Shown: piece by piece, positions 6,933-14,149 of the stretch
How the letters are laid out: every line of letters begins with the position of its first letter
Position numbering within the stretch: the first letter of the stretch is position 1
NCBI RefSeq assembly: GCF_002979755.1
Contig: NZ_PCPP01000005.1
Coordinates: 186,001 to 250,000 of the forward strand
Direction: 5' to 3'
DNA length: 64,000 bases
From: Chryseobacterium culicis
GTDB taxonomy: Bacteria; Bacteroidota; Bacteroidia; Flavobacteriales; Weeksellaceae
Translations under genes and position numbers: made by a program
The notes under the pieces: generated by a model
Told to the model about the DNA's origin: nothing
Seen by the model: the letters and a program-made list of their open reading frames with translations, nothing else
Database searches by the model: none

Positions 6933-7628
6933 ATGAAAATGCAGCATGTTTTTTTTGACCTGGATAATACACTCTGGGATCACCGCAGAAATGCCTATCT
7001 TACCATCAAAGACCTTTTTGAAAAACAGGAAATAACTTCGAAGTATCATATTGACTTTGAGGAGTTTCATTCTGTTTATCACGATATCAACGAAGAATTG
7101 TGGGAAAAGATCAGAGACGGGATTATTGGCAAAGAGTACTTGAGAGAACACCGTTTTTATGATTCATTTAAACATTTTGGAATAGATAATAAAGAGCTTG
7201 CCCTTTATTTTGAAGAAAACTTCCTTGATAATATTGTGAGTCATAATGAACTGGTAGAAGGAGCAGAAGATGTTTTGGAATATCTGAAAGCTAAGAATTA
7301 TACATTACACATTATTTCCAACGGATTTCAGGAGGTGACAGAAAGAAAATGTACCCTATCCGGAATCGCTCCCTATTTTAAAACAATTACCAGTGCCGAT
7401 GCTGTGGGAGTAAGAAAACCTAATCCAAGGATTTTTGAATACTCTCTGGGACTTTCCGAAGCCAGAAAAGAAGAAAGTATTCTGATCGGAGACGACTGGA
7501 TTGCAGATGCCCTGGGAGCAACTGATTTTGGAATGGATGCCATCTTTTTCGATGTCTATAAAGAAGATAAGCAGAAAGAAGGATTAAAAGCCATTACCCA
7601 TCTTCAGCAGATTAAAGAATATTTATAA
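6933..7628 (+). CDS. HAD-family hydrolase, YjjG-type noncanonical pyrimidine nucleotidase
   Basis: Phosphatase of the haloacid dehalogenase superfamily, 231 aa. Motif I is FFDLDNTLWD (nucleophile Asp about residue 9), motif II IISNGF (about 104), the motif III Lys is in VRKPNPRIFEY (about 160), and motif IV is LIGDDWIAD (about 185). The helical cap between motifs I and II fits YjjG-like nucleotidases, which cleave nucleoside monophosphates such as dUMP and noncanonical pyrimidines. The frame extends to a TTG at 6924, but that codon lies inside the -7 box, so the ATG at 6933 (or 6939) is the better start. A hairpin terminator follows. Confidence 0.87.
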   Translation: MKMQHVFFDLDNTLWDHRRNAYLTIKDLFEKQEITSKYHIDFEEFHSVYHDINEELWEKIRDGIIGKEYLREHRFYDSFKHFGIDNKELALYFEENFLDNIVSHNELVEGAEDVLEYLKAKNYTLHIISNGFQEVTERKCTLSGIAPYFKTITSADAVGVRKPNPRIFEYSLGLSEARKEESILIGDDWIADALGATDFGMDAIFFDVYKEDKQKEGLKAITHLQQIKEYL

Positions 7629-7654
7629 AGTGTAAGATTTTACCATCTATAAAT

Positions 7655-7690
7655 AAGCCATTAAGTTTTCTTAATGGCTTTTCTGTTTTT
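7655..7690 (+). terminator. Rho-independent terminator after the YjjG-like gene
   Basis: AAGCCATTAAG pairs with CTTAATGGCTT around a TTTT loop, followed by T-rich sequence. Confidence 0.8.
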
Positions 7691-7828
7691 CAGTGAATTC
7701 TGGAGAGATGATCTGTGAATAAATTAAACTTTAAGCTGTTTATTTTTTTATTGAAATCTGTTTTCCCAATTCTTTCCCAATTTGATGATGAACTTTGCAA
7801 CATAATAACAACAGAAAAATTTAATAGT

Positions 7829-8278
7829 ATGAAAAATGTAAAGAAAATCACCGGAGTATTAATGATCCTATTTTTATTAATTGGAGGTTGGGTTTCTGCT
7901 CAGGACAGAGCAATCACTGCGAATCAGTTACCGAAAACAGCTAAAAACTTTCTAGCTTCCCATTTTAAAGGAATCCCTGTAAACTCAGCATTAGAAGACA
8001 GAGAAATCTATGGAGTAGACGAATACAAAGTATATCTGACCAATGGAATGAAAATAGAGTTCGACAGCAGTGGAAACTGGAAAGAAGTAGATGGTAAACA
8101 CCAGAAGGTTCCGTATGGTTTCATCCCTGCATCAATCAGAAATTACAGCAGCAAAAATTTCCCTAATACTTACATCATTAAGATTGAGAAGAAAAGATGG
8201 TCTTATAAAGCAGAACTTTCCAATGGATTGGAGCTTGAATTTGACAGAAATGGGAATTTTAAAAAAATCGATGATTAA
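7829..8278 (+). CDS. Secreted PepSY-like domain protein
   Basis: Periplasmic or secreted protein of 149 aa. The frame runs up to 7715, but the ATG at 7829 puts a proper signal peptide first (MKNVKKITGVLMILFLLIGG, cleavage after VSAQ). Two PepSY-like (DUF2874-type) units follow, each a beta-hairpin pattern: YKVYLTNGMKIEFDSSGNWKEVD (about 72-94), then YKAELSNGLELEFDRNGNFKKID (about 127-149). Bacteroidota proteins of this type often sit beside two-component systems, as here. A shorter relative follows at 8314. The function, perhaps periplasmic binding or inhibition, is not established. Confidence 0.82.
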   Translation: MKNVKKITGVLMILFLLIGGWVSAQDRAITANQLPKTAKNFLASHFKGIPVNSALEDREIYGVDEYKVYLTNGMKIEFDSSGNWKEVDGKHQKVPYGFIPASIRNYSSKNFPNTYIIKIEKKRWSYKAELSNGLELEFDRNGNFKKIDD

Positions 8279-8313
8279 CATTTAACCGAATACAAACACT
8301 AAATATTAATAGT

Positions 8314-8514
8314 ATGGTCAACTGGAATTTAATAAACAGCAACGGAAGAAAGATTTCTTCTGCTCAGATTAGAAAAAATATAGTTTCATTTATGACAAGA
8401 AATTATCCTTGCAGCATCATTGATTCTATTGAACGAAAATATAGCGCTTATAAAATTCATCTGATGAATGGCTTGTGTCTCGTGTTTGATGCAGACGGGC
8501 GATTTGTTAAGTAA
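8314..8514 (+). CDS. Short PepSY-like protein, possibly truncated
   Basis: Protein of 66 aa that matches one PepSY-like unit of the preceding gene (IRKNIVSFMTRNYP, then YKIHLMNGLCLVFDADGRFVK, compare YKAELSNGLELEFDRNGNFKK). Unlike its neighbour it has no signal peptide, so it is either cytoplasmic or the remnant of a duplicated gene that lost its front half. It starts 35 bases after the previous stop, so the two are probably co-transcribed. Confidence 0.6.
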   Translation: MVNWNLINSNGRKISSAQIRKNIVSFMTRNYPCSIIDSIERKYSAYKIHLMNGLCLVFDADGRFVK

Positions 8515-8525
8515 GAAAGCCGGAG

Positions 8526-8573
8526 GCAGGAAGAGGGAAGTGATGGCAGTGTAAAAAACTTCCCGCTTCCTGC
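8526..8573. repeat. GC-rich intergenic inverted repeat
   Basis: GCAGGAAGAGGGAAGT (8526-8541) is mirrored by ACTTCCCGCTTCCTGC (8558-8573) with one mismatch and a 16-base loop. A further CTTCCCGCTTTT follows at 8581. It is much more GC-rich than its surroundings. It may be a terminator for the PepSY genes or a mobile REP-like element. Confidence 0.65.
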
Positions 8574-8648
8574 TTTCATTCTTCCCGCTTTTAATTTCTT
8601 ATATTTGATAGAAGTTAATCATACAGCAAAGCATATAGATCCGGAAAT

Positions 8649-9320
8649 ATGAAGATTTTAATTGTAGAAGATGAGCCCGCACTGAAAGATACAATACAGA
8701 AGTTTCTGGAAGCAGAACATTTCATTGTAGAATATGCGGAAAATTACAGCAGCGGACTGGAGAAAATTATTTCGTATGAATACGACTGTATTTTGCTGGA
8801 TATTATGCTGCCTGACGGAAACGGTATAGATCTTCTTAAAGAGATCAAAAAAATGCACAAGAAAGATCCGGTAATCATTCTTTCAGCCAAAGATTCTGTA
8901 GATGATAAAGTGACCGGACTGGAAATAGGGGCTGATGATTATCTTGCCAAGCCTTTCCACCTTGCAGAGCTGATGGCGAGAATCAAATCTGTCATCAGAA
9001 GAAAAAATCAGGATGGTGAGAATATTATCCGCTATAAAAATATAAGTATTAATCCGGAGAACAGAACGGTGAAAGTGGGTGATGAAGAGCTTGTCCTTAA
9101 CCGTAAAGAATATGATCTTTTGTATTATTTTGTCATCCATCCGGAAAAAACCTTACAGAAAACAACTTTGGCTGAAGCAATCTGGGGAGATTATATCGAT
9201 CAGGCAGACAGTCTGGATTTTATTTATTCCCAGATTAAAAATCTTCGTAAAAAATTAAAAACCCTTCATGCAGAAGCCGATTTCCAGGCTGTGTATGGAA
9301 TAGGATATAAATTTATCTGA
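8649..9320 (+). CDS. Two-component response regulator, OmpR/PhoB family
   Basis: DNA-binding response regulator of 223 aa. The receiver domain covers about 1-120, with acidic pocket VEDEP, phospho-acceptor Asp in YDCILLDIMLPDGNG (about 51), and conserved Lys in DDYLAKPF (about 101). The C-terminal winged-helix domain covers about 127-223 (LNRKEYDLLYYFVIHPEKTLQKTTLAEAIWG). Its stop codon overlaps the start of the sensor kinase gene (TGATGA), so the pair is translationally coupled. The upstream PepSY-like genes may be its targets or partners. The signal is unknown. Confidence 0.93.
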   Translation: MKILIVEDEPALKDTIQKFLEAEHFIVEYAENYSSGLEKIISYEYDCILLDIMLPDGNGIDLLKEIKKMHKKDPVIILSAKDSVDDKVTGLEIGADDYLAKPFHLAELMARIKSVIRRKNQDGENIIRYKNISINPENRTVKVGDEELVLNRKEYDLLYYFVIHPEKTLQKTTLAEAIWGDYIDQADSLDFIYSQIKNLRKKLKTLHAEADFQAVYGIGYKFI

Positions 9321-10615
9321 TGAAAACCTCATTAAAATATTACACCATAAAATACCTGATCATGATCCTGCTGTTGATTATCGCAGTATGGGCAGGGTTG
9401 TTTTATGCCTATATTCTGGATGAAGTGCATGATAATGTGGATGACGGGTTGAGGGATAGAAAGATTCAGATTATTAAAGCGGTGTATCTTAACCCTGAAT
9501 TGTTGAAGAATAAGGAGTTTGGTTTTAATGAGTTTAAAATCAATCCGATTAAAGCCGAAGAGTATCAAAACAAAAGCAGGTTGTACAACAAGATGTACTA
9601 CATGGAGTATGATGATAAAGACCAGCCTTACAGAGTGTTGGAAGCAGACTTTATCGATCAGTTCAAAGATCATAGACGGCTTGTCATAAGAACTTCAACC
9701 GTAGAAGAAGATGAGTTGATCTATGATCTTACAACAGCATTGATTGTGCTTTACATTCTTTTGGTTATAAGTATTGTAGCGGTTAATGGTTATCTGCTTA
9801 ATAAAGCCATGAGACCTTTTTACCAGATTCTGGAGAAGCTTAAGAAATATCAGTTCGGAATTCCTTTTTCCCAGGAAAAACAGAATTACAAGATCACAGA
9901 ATTTGAAGAATTAAATGTGGAAATCAATGAAATGATTGAGCGTAATGAACTTGTTTTTTATCAGCAGAAACAGTTTATTGAAAATGCTTCCCATGAACTT
10001 CAGACACCTTTGGCTATTGTGATTAATAAAATTGACCTTTTGATTCAGAATGATGATCTGGACAAAAAGAGTATGACCTTTCTTACTGAAGTTAAAAATG
10101 ACCTGAGAAGAATGGTGGGGCTGAATAAATCTTTATTAATGCTTTCCAAAATTGAAAACAGCCAGTTTAATAGAACTTCAGATGTTGATTTTAACGGAAT
10201 GGTTACCCAGCTCGTTCAGAATTATGAAGACTTTATTGCGTTTAAAAAAGTAGATGTCAATATTATTGAGAAAGGAAAATTTGTTGCAGACTTTAATCAG
10301 GATCTTGCGGATATTCTGTTGTCCAACCTTCTTAAGAATGCCGTTAAATATAACAATGAAGAAGGAACTTTAAATATTATTGTTGAAAATAACAGGATAA
10401 CATTCCAAAACAGTGGAGTATCCATCCCTTTGGATAAATCCAGAATCTTTAACCGGTTTTATAAGCAGGGATCAGATCATACCTCTACCGGACTGGGGCT
10501 GTCTATCATCAAAACCATTATCAGACAATATCCGGGCTGGGATATTACTTATGAATTCGGGGATCAGATGCATTACTTTATCCTTACAAAGAATAATAAC
10601 AACTTCAATCAATAG
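9320..10615 (+). CDS. Two-component sensor histidine kinase
   Basis: Inner-membrane sensor kinase of 431 aa. Two membrane segments (about 11-31 and 141-163) frame a periplasmic sensor domain of about 110 residues that has no recognised family. The dimerisation/phospho-acceptor domain has ENASHELQTPLAIV (His about 226). The ATP-binding domain has the N box NLLKNAVKYNN (about 338) and the G box GLGLSIIKTII (about 390). It overlaps the response regulator by one base and is followed by a hairpin terminator. Confidence 0.92.
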   Translation: MKTSLKYYTIKYLIMILLLIIAVWAGLFYAYILDEVHDNVDDGLRDRKIQIIKAVYLNPELLKNKEFGFNEFKINPIKAEEYQNKSRLYNKMYYMEYDDKDQPYRVLEADFIDQFKDHRRLVIRTSTVEEDELIYDLTTALIVLYILLVISIVAVNGYLLNKAMRPFYQILEKLKKYQFGIPFSQEKQNYKITEFEELNVEINEMIERNELVFYQQKQFIENASHELQTPLAIVINKIDLLIQNDDLDKKSMTFLTEVKNDLRRMVGLNKSLLMLSKIENSQFNRTSDVDFNGMVTQLVQNYEDFIAFKKVDVNIIEKGKFVADFNQDLADILLSNLLKNAVKYNNEEGTLNIIVENNRITFQNSGVSIPLDKSRIFNRFYKQGSDHTSTGLGLSIIKTIIRQYPGWDITYEFGDQMHYFILTKNNNNFNQ

Positions 10616-10644
10616 AAAAAGCCTTTCGTTTGAAAGGCTTTCTT
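10616..10644. terminator. Bidirectional terminator between the sensor kinase and trpS
   Basis: AAAGCCTTTC pairs with GAAAGGCTTT around a GTTT loop. The T-run is best on the minus strand (trpS side). Confidence 0.8.
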
Positions 10645-10661
10645 ATGTTGGTAACTCAGAA

Positions 10662-11630
10662 TTAAAATCCTAAGCTTGTTCTTACTCTTTTAAGAGTTTC
10701 CAGAGCAATAGGTCTGGTTTTCTCCGCACCTTGCTGCAGTTTTGCTTCCAATTCATCAAGATTGCTCATATAATAAGCAAACGTTTCTCTTTCTTTGGCA
10801 AAACGTACCAGGATAAGATCCAGCAACTCTTTTTTAGCATGTCCGTATCCGAAGTTTCCGGCAAGATATTTTGCTCTTAATTCCTCAGTTTGTTCAGGCG
10901 TTGCAATCAATTCATAGATCTGGAAGGTTTTATCCGTTGCAGGATCTTTAGGCTCCTCCAGTGATTTAGAATCCGACTCAATGCTCATCACTTGTTTTTT
11001 CAGCTCTTTTTCAGGTAAGAAAATATTGATAATATTTCCCATTGATTTAGACATTTTACGTCCATCAGTTCCCGGAACATATTTCGTGTCCTGCTGAAGT
11101 TCGGCCTGTGGTAAAACAAGAACTTCACCCATTTGGTTGTTAAATCGGGAAGCTACATCTCTCGCAATTTCCAAATGCTGAAGCTGATCTTTTCCTACAG
11201 GAACAATCTCTGCATCATATAGCAAAATATCTGCAGCCATCAAAATTGGGTAAGTAAACAGACCTGCATTTACATCCTGCAGCCTGTCAGCCTTATCCTT
11301 AAATGAATGCGCCAATGTTAATCTTTGATAAGGAAAAAAACATGATAAATGCCAAGAAAGTTCACAGGTTTCAGCGATATCACTTTGTCTGTAGAAATAT
11401 GTTTTTTCAGTATCTAATCCACAAGCAAGCCAAGCCGCAGCAATCTCGTAGGTATTTTGTCTTAAAGTCTGCGCATCTTTAATCTGTGTAAGCGTATGAA
11501 GATTCGCAATAAATAAAAATGATTCATTTCCTTCCTGCTTGGATAGTTCAATCGCAGGAATAATTGCCCCTAATAAATTTCCAAGATGGGGTGTTCCGGT
11601 GGCTTGAATGCCGGTAAGAATTCTTGACAT
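10662..11630 (-). CDS. trpS: Tryptophanyl-tRNA synthetase
   Basis: Class I aminoacyl-tRNA synthetase that charges tRNA-Trp, 322 aa, typical for the bacterial enzyme. The HIGH-type motif is TGTPHLGNLLG (about 11-21), and the KMSKS motif is GRKMSKSMGN (about 191-200). MAADILLYDAEIVPVGKDQLQHLE (about 131-154) is the Trp/ATP pocket region. The upstream region has a -7 box and an unusual 7-bp tandem repeat. Confidence 0.97.
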   Translation of the reverse strand: MSRILTGIQATGTPHLGNLLGAIIPAIELSKQEGNESFLFIANLHTLTQIKDAQTLRQNTYEIAAAWLACGLDTEKTYFYRQSDIAETCELSWHLSCFFPYQRLTLAHSFKDKADRLQDVNAGLFTYPILMAADILLYDAEIVPVGKDQLQHLEIARDVASRFNNQMGEVLVLPQAELQQDTKYVPGTDGRKMSKSMGNIINIFLPEKELKKQVMSIESDSKSLEEPKDPATDKTFQIYELIATPEQTEELRAKYLAGNFGYGHAKKELLDLILVRFAKERETFAYYMSNLDELEAKLQQGAEKTRPIALETLKRVRTSLGF

Positions 11631-11665
11631 TTGTTTAAAATTTATATTTAAAAATTAATGAATAG

Positions 11666-11673
11666 CAAATTTA
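11666..11673 (-). promoter_or_regulatory. trpS -7 box
   Basis: TAAATTTG on the minus strand fits TAnnTTTG, 36 bases upstream of the trpS ATG. A 7-bp tandem repeat occupies the region where upstream promoter contacts would lie. Confidence 0.5.
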
Positions 11674-11693
11674 CGAGGTTTGACGGAATAAAG

Positions 11694-11720
11694 AAAGATA
11701 AAAGATAAAAGATAAAAGAT
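11694..11720. repeat. 7-bp tandem repeat (AAAGATA, 3.9 copies)
   Basis: Three full copies of AAAGATA and a fourth lacking only its last base lie in direct succession, 20 bases upstream of the trpS -7 box. Read on the minus strand each unit gives TATCTTT, close to a -7 element. Confidence 0.85.
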
Positions 11721-11733
11721 CTTGTTATTAAAA

Positions 11734-11805
11734 TTCAATAGGGGTGGGCTTTAGCCTAGCCAGCTTAAAATTCAAAATCCATCCATTGGCTTTAGCCAAA
11801 ACCTA
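11734..11805 (+). repeat. Dispersed double-hairpin repeat, copy 1
   Basis: Starts TTCAATAGG, then GTGGGCTTTAGCC (first hairpin, GGCT/AGCC), an AT-rich spacer, then TTGGCTTTAGCCAA (second hairpin) and AACCTA. Two further copies in the same orientation lie at 17750-17817 and 47931-47999. The first hairpin is degenerate in this copy (GCCTAG instead of GCCC). Confidence 0.85.
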
Positions 11806-11872
11806 TCAACCTTCAATAATCTATATGTCTTTACGCATCACCCGCGAAAATCTGTGCAATCTGTGGGAAATA

Positions 11873-12517
11873 TTAAGGAATTACAATTTTTTCCCCGCCA
11901 AACTTCGGTTCCACTCCAAAAAGAAGATCCCAATATGCCTTGGCTTTCGCAAAATACTCTCTCAAATTGGTTTTTAAACCTGCATATTTATTTACATCAG
12001 CAGCATTATACCCAAAGGCTTCCATCCCATTTTTTCTGGCCAGAAAAACGGCTCTTTCATTGTGGAATTTCTGAGAAATAATAACCAGTTTCGTCTGGCT
12101 GAAAATATCTTTTGCTCTTACCACAGAATCCAGTGTTCTGAATCCGGCGTGGTCAAGAATGATTTTATCCTGTGGAACTCCGCTCTGCATTAATGCCAGC
12201 TGCATATCTTCAGGTTCATTATAATCTTTGGTGCTGTTGTCTCCACTGACGATAATGTACTGTATTTTTCCGCTTTTATATAAATCGCTTGCCGCCTTAA
12301 TTCTGTTGTAGAAATAAGCATTTGGGGTTCCGTTGCTCAACAGCTTTCCGGTTCCCAATAAGAGTGCAGCTTTTGCTTCTGGTACATCAGCAATATTGTA
12401 GGAAACGAATGGTTCGCTGTCTTTTTTGATGCTGTAATTCGCCCAGGCAATAAAAATAATTCCTGCCACGAAAAGAAGCAGGAAAATTTTAAAAATATTT
12501 TTGATTATTTTTTTCAT
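11873..12517 (-). CDS. SanA/YdcF family membrane-anchored protein (DUF218)
   Basis: Inner-membrane protein of 214 aa with one N-terminal transmembrane helix (about 6-27) and a DUF218/YdcF domain outside. Typical segments are ALLLGTGKLLSNGTPNAYFYNRI (about 51-73), IIVSGDNSTKDYNEPEDM (about 88-105) and KLVIISQKFHNERAVFLARKNG (about 142-163). SanA-like proteins affect envelope integrity and vancomycin exclusion in E. coli. The biochemical role is unclear. It lies 14 bases downstream of lspA, so it probably belongs to the lspA operon. Confidence 0.88.
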   Translation of the reverse strand: MKKIIKNIFKIFLLLFVAGIIFIAWANYSIKKDSEPFVSYNIADVPEAKAALLLGTGKLLSNGTPNAYFYNRIKAASDLYKSGKIQYIIVSGDNSTKDYNEPEDMQLALMQSGVPQDKIILDHAGFRTLDSVVRAKDIFSQTKLVIISQKFHNERAVFLARKNGMEAFGYNAADVNKYAGLKTNLREYFAKAKAYWDLLFGVEPKFGGEKIVIP

Positions 12518-12531
12518 CCGAAATATATCGT

Positions 12532-13170
12532 TTAAAACTCCAGACCGTTCGGGAAAGCTTTCTTTCTGAATATGAGTAAGAATGCTGCCCCTACTGTAAT
12601 GGCAGAATCTGCCACATTGAAAATATATTTGAAGAACTCAATATGTTTTCCACCAATTAAAGGCCAGCTTTCAGGAACATACCAGTCTACCAGTGGGAAG
12701 TGGAGCATATCAACCACACATCCTTTCATAAAAGTAGAGTATCCGTGTCCGAAAGGAGCAAGCTTAGAAATTCCTCCATATCCAATCCATCGGTCAATAC
12801 TTTGGTCATATACTGTTCCGCTGTCGAAGATCATCCCATAGAACATTCCGTCAATAAGATTTCCGATGGCTCCAGCAAAGATAACAGCCATGGGAATCAA
12901 AAGATAGTTGGATGCTCCTTCTTTCAGCCATTTTTTAAACATATACACCATTCCCCCAATCAGGAAGATTCTTAGGATCACCAGAAAATACTTCCCAATG
13001 ATGCCTCCGAAGTGAAATCCATAAGCCATTCCCGGGTTTTCCACAAAGGTTAGCTTAAAACCTGGCAGGACAGTAATGCTGTCATCCAGATTAAAATGGG
13101 TTTTGATATAAATTTTCGAAGCCTGGTCAATTAATAACACCAAAAATGTTATCGCTAAAATCTTTTTCAT
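12532..13170 (-). CDS. lspA: Lipoprotein signal peptidase
   Basis: Inner-membrane aspartyl peptidase that cleaves the signal peptide of diacylglyceryl-modified prolipoproteins. Four membrane helices are seen. The catalytic Asp pair can be placed in GNLIDGMFYG / CVVDMLHFP and FNVADSAITVG (about 188). At 212 aa it is longer than the ~165 aa of the E. coli enzyme because of an insertion (about 113-150, SGTVYDQSIDRWIGYGG and following) between the conserved regions, seen in many Bacteroidota. Its ATG overlaps the stop of the preceding DUF2683 gene by one base, so the two are coupled. Confidence 0.95.
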   Translation of the reverse strand: MKKILAITFLVLLIDQASKIYIKTHFNLDDSITVLPGFKLTFVENPGMAYGFHFGGIIGKYFLVILRIFLIGGMVYMFKKWLKEGASNYLLIPMAVIFAGAIGNLIDGMFYGMIFDSGTVYDQSIDRWIGYGGISKLAPFGHGYSTFMKGCVVDMLHFPLVDWYVPESWPLIGGKHIEFFKYIFNVADSAITVGAAFLLIFRKKAFPNGLEF

Positions 13171-13367
13171 TACTGTCCTTTAGGTTTTGAAGGCTTTGCT
13201 GAAGCAGGCTTTACATTTTTGTTGTCGCTTGCTTTCTTTACCACTTTCTGTCCGTTATATGAACTTTTAACATGAGCTTTTTCAAATTTAATGTTCATTT
13301 CTTTAAGGACACCTTTCAGTGCACTAAGCTCCATTGCATTTTTTGGATGTACTATAATAGATTCCAT
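13170..13367 (-). CDS. DUF2683-like small protein
   Basis: Protein of 65 aa with MESIIVHPKNAMELSALKGV at the N-terminus, the hallmark of the DUF2683 group common in Bacteroidota. It is followed by a basic, low-complexity tail (KPASAKPSKPKGQ). The stop and the lspA start share one base. The length, the basic tail and the conserved HPKN segment argue for a real gene. The function is unknown. Confidence 0.75.
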   Translation of the reverse strand: MESIIVHPKNAMELSALKGVLKEMNIKFEKAHVKSSYNGQKVVKKASDNKNVKPASAKPSKPKGQ

Positions 13368-13384
13368 TTCTTATTATTTAATTT

Positions 13385-13630
13385 TTACATTTTGGACAAT
13401 TCATCAAGTCTTTTTCTATCTTTTTCAGACAGATCATTGACTCCGTTTTTGCCCATCTTACTCAAAAGTCTGTCGATCTCTTTCTCCCTTTCACGTTTAT
13501 CAGAATTGAATTGATCATCAATCGTATAGTTTTTCTGCGGTTCAGGAAAGAATCTGTTTTTGATCCATTCTCTATTGAAAAATAGTACTGCTATAACGAT
13601 AACAAATCCCAAAATTAATAATTCGCTCAT
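13385..13630 (-). CDS. Small membrane-anchored protein with a DUF6576-like tail
   Basis: Protein of 81 aa with one N-terminal transmembrane helix (about 3-19) and a charged C-terminal part, LSEKDRKRLDELSKM. This segment resembles the short C-terminal domain found on Bacteroidota rhomboid proteases (DUF6576). It lies 17 bases before the DUF2683-like gene on the same strand and is part of the lspA operon. The role is unknown. Confidence 0.65.
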   Translation of the reverse strand: MSELLILGFVIVIAVLFFNREWIKNRFFPEPQKNYTIDDQFNSDKREREKEIDRLLSKMGKNGVNDLSEKDRKRLDELSKM

Positions 13631-13710
13631 GGGTATACATTAAAAATTAGGTTTATAAAGTATCCGTGAATACGATATAAACCCAATATTATTTTTTACA
13701 AACCTTACGG

Positions 13711-14091
13711 TTATTTTTGCATGTTTTTCGCTTCGATGCTCAGTGTAGCATGAGGAACGGCTAAAAGTCTTTCCTTAGGAATCAGTTTTCCTGTTACTCT
13801 ACACACACCATACGTTTTATTTTCGATTCTGATCAAAGCATTTTTAAGGTCACGCACGAATTTTTCCTGTCTTCCTGCTAAAATAGAGTTTTGCTCTTTG
13901 CTCAGCGTTTCTGCTCCTTCTTCAAAAGCTTTGAAGGTAGGAGAGGTATCATCAGTTCCGTTATTCTGGTCATTGATGAAACTTTCTCTGATAAGCTGAA
14001 GATCTTTTTCTGCTTTTTCTATTTTTTCTTTAATGATCGCTTTAAATTCCTGTAAATCAGCATCGCTGTATCTAACTCTTTCGTCTGACAT
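13711..14091 (-). CDS. DksA/TraR-family protein with degenerate zinc finger
   Basis: Protein of 126 aa from the DksA/TraR family, which binds the RNA polymerase secondary channel. The N-terminal coiled-coil hairpin spans about 10-90. The C-terminal zinc-finger region reads TYGVCRVTGKLIPKERLLAVPHATLSIEAK. Only one Cys remains (about 98) where a C4 finger needs four, so metal binding is probably lost. This pattern is common in Bacteroidota homologues, so it is a lineage feature rather than damage. It sits between ileS and the lspA operon on the same strand, 58 bases after ileS. Confidence 0.85.
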   Translation of the reverse strand: MSDERVRYSDADLQEFKAIIKEKIEKAEKDLQLIRESFINDQNNGTDDTSPTFKAFEEGAETLSKEQNSILAGRQEKFVRDLKNALIRIENKTYGVCRVTGKLIPKERLLAVPHATLSIEAKNMQK

Positions 14092-14149
14092 ATTCTTTCT
14101 CTTTTTTAATAAAATTATGAAATGGAATTTGAAATATAATAACTACATG

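Noticed and set aside
11694..11720. Tandem repeat considered as a CRISPR remnant
   Set aside because: The unit is 7 bp without spacers, and there are no cas genes in the window.
11744..12081. Two overlapping short frames over the dispersed repeat and the SanA-like gene end
   Set aside because: Their translations come from the repeat and from antisense of the DUF218 gene.
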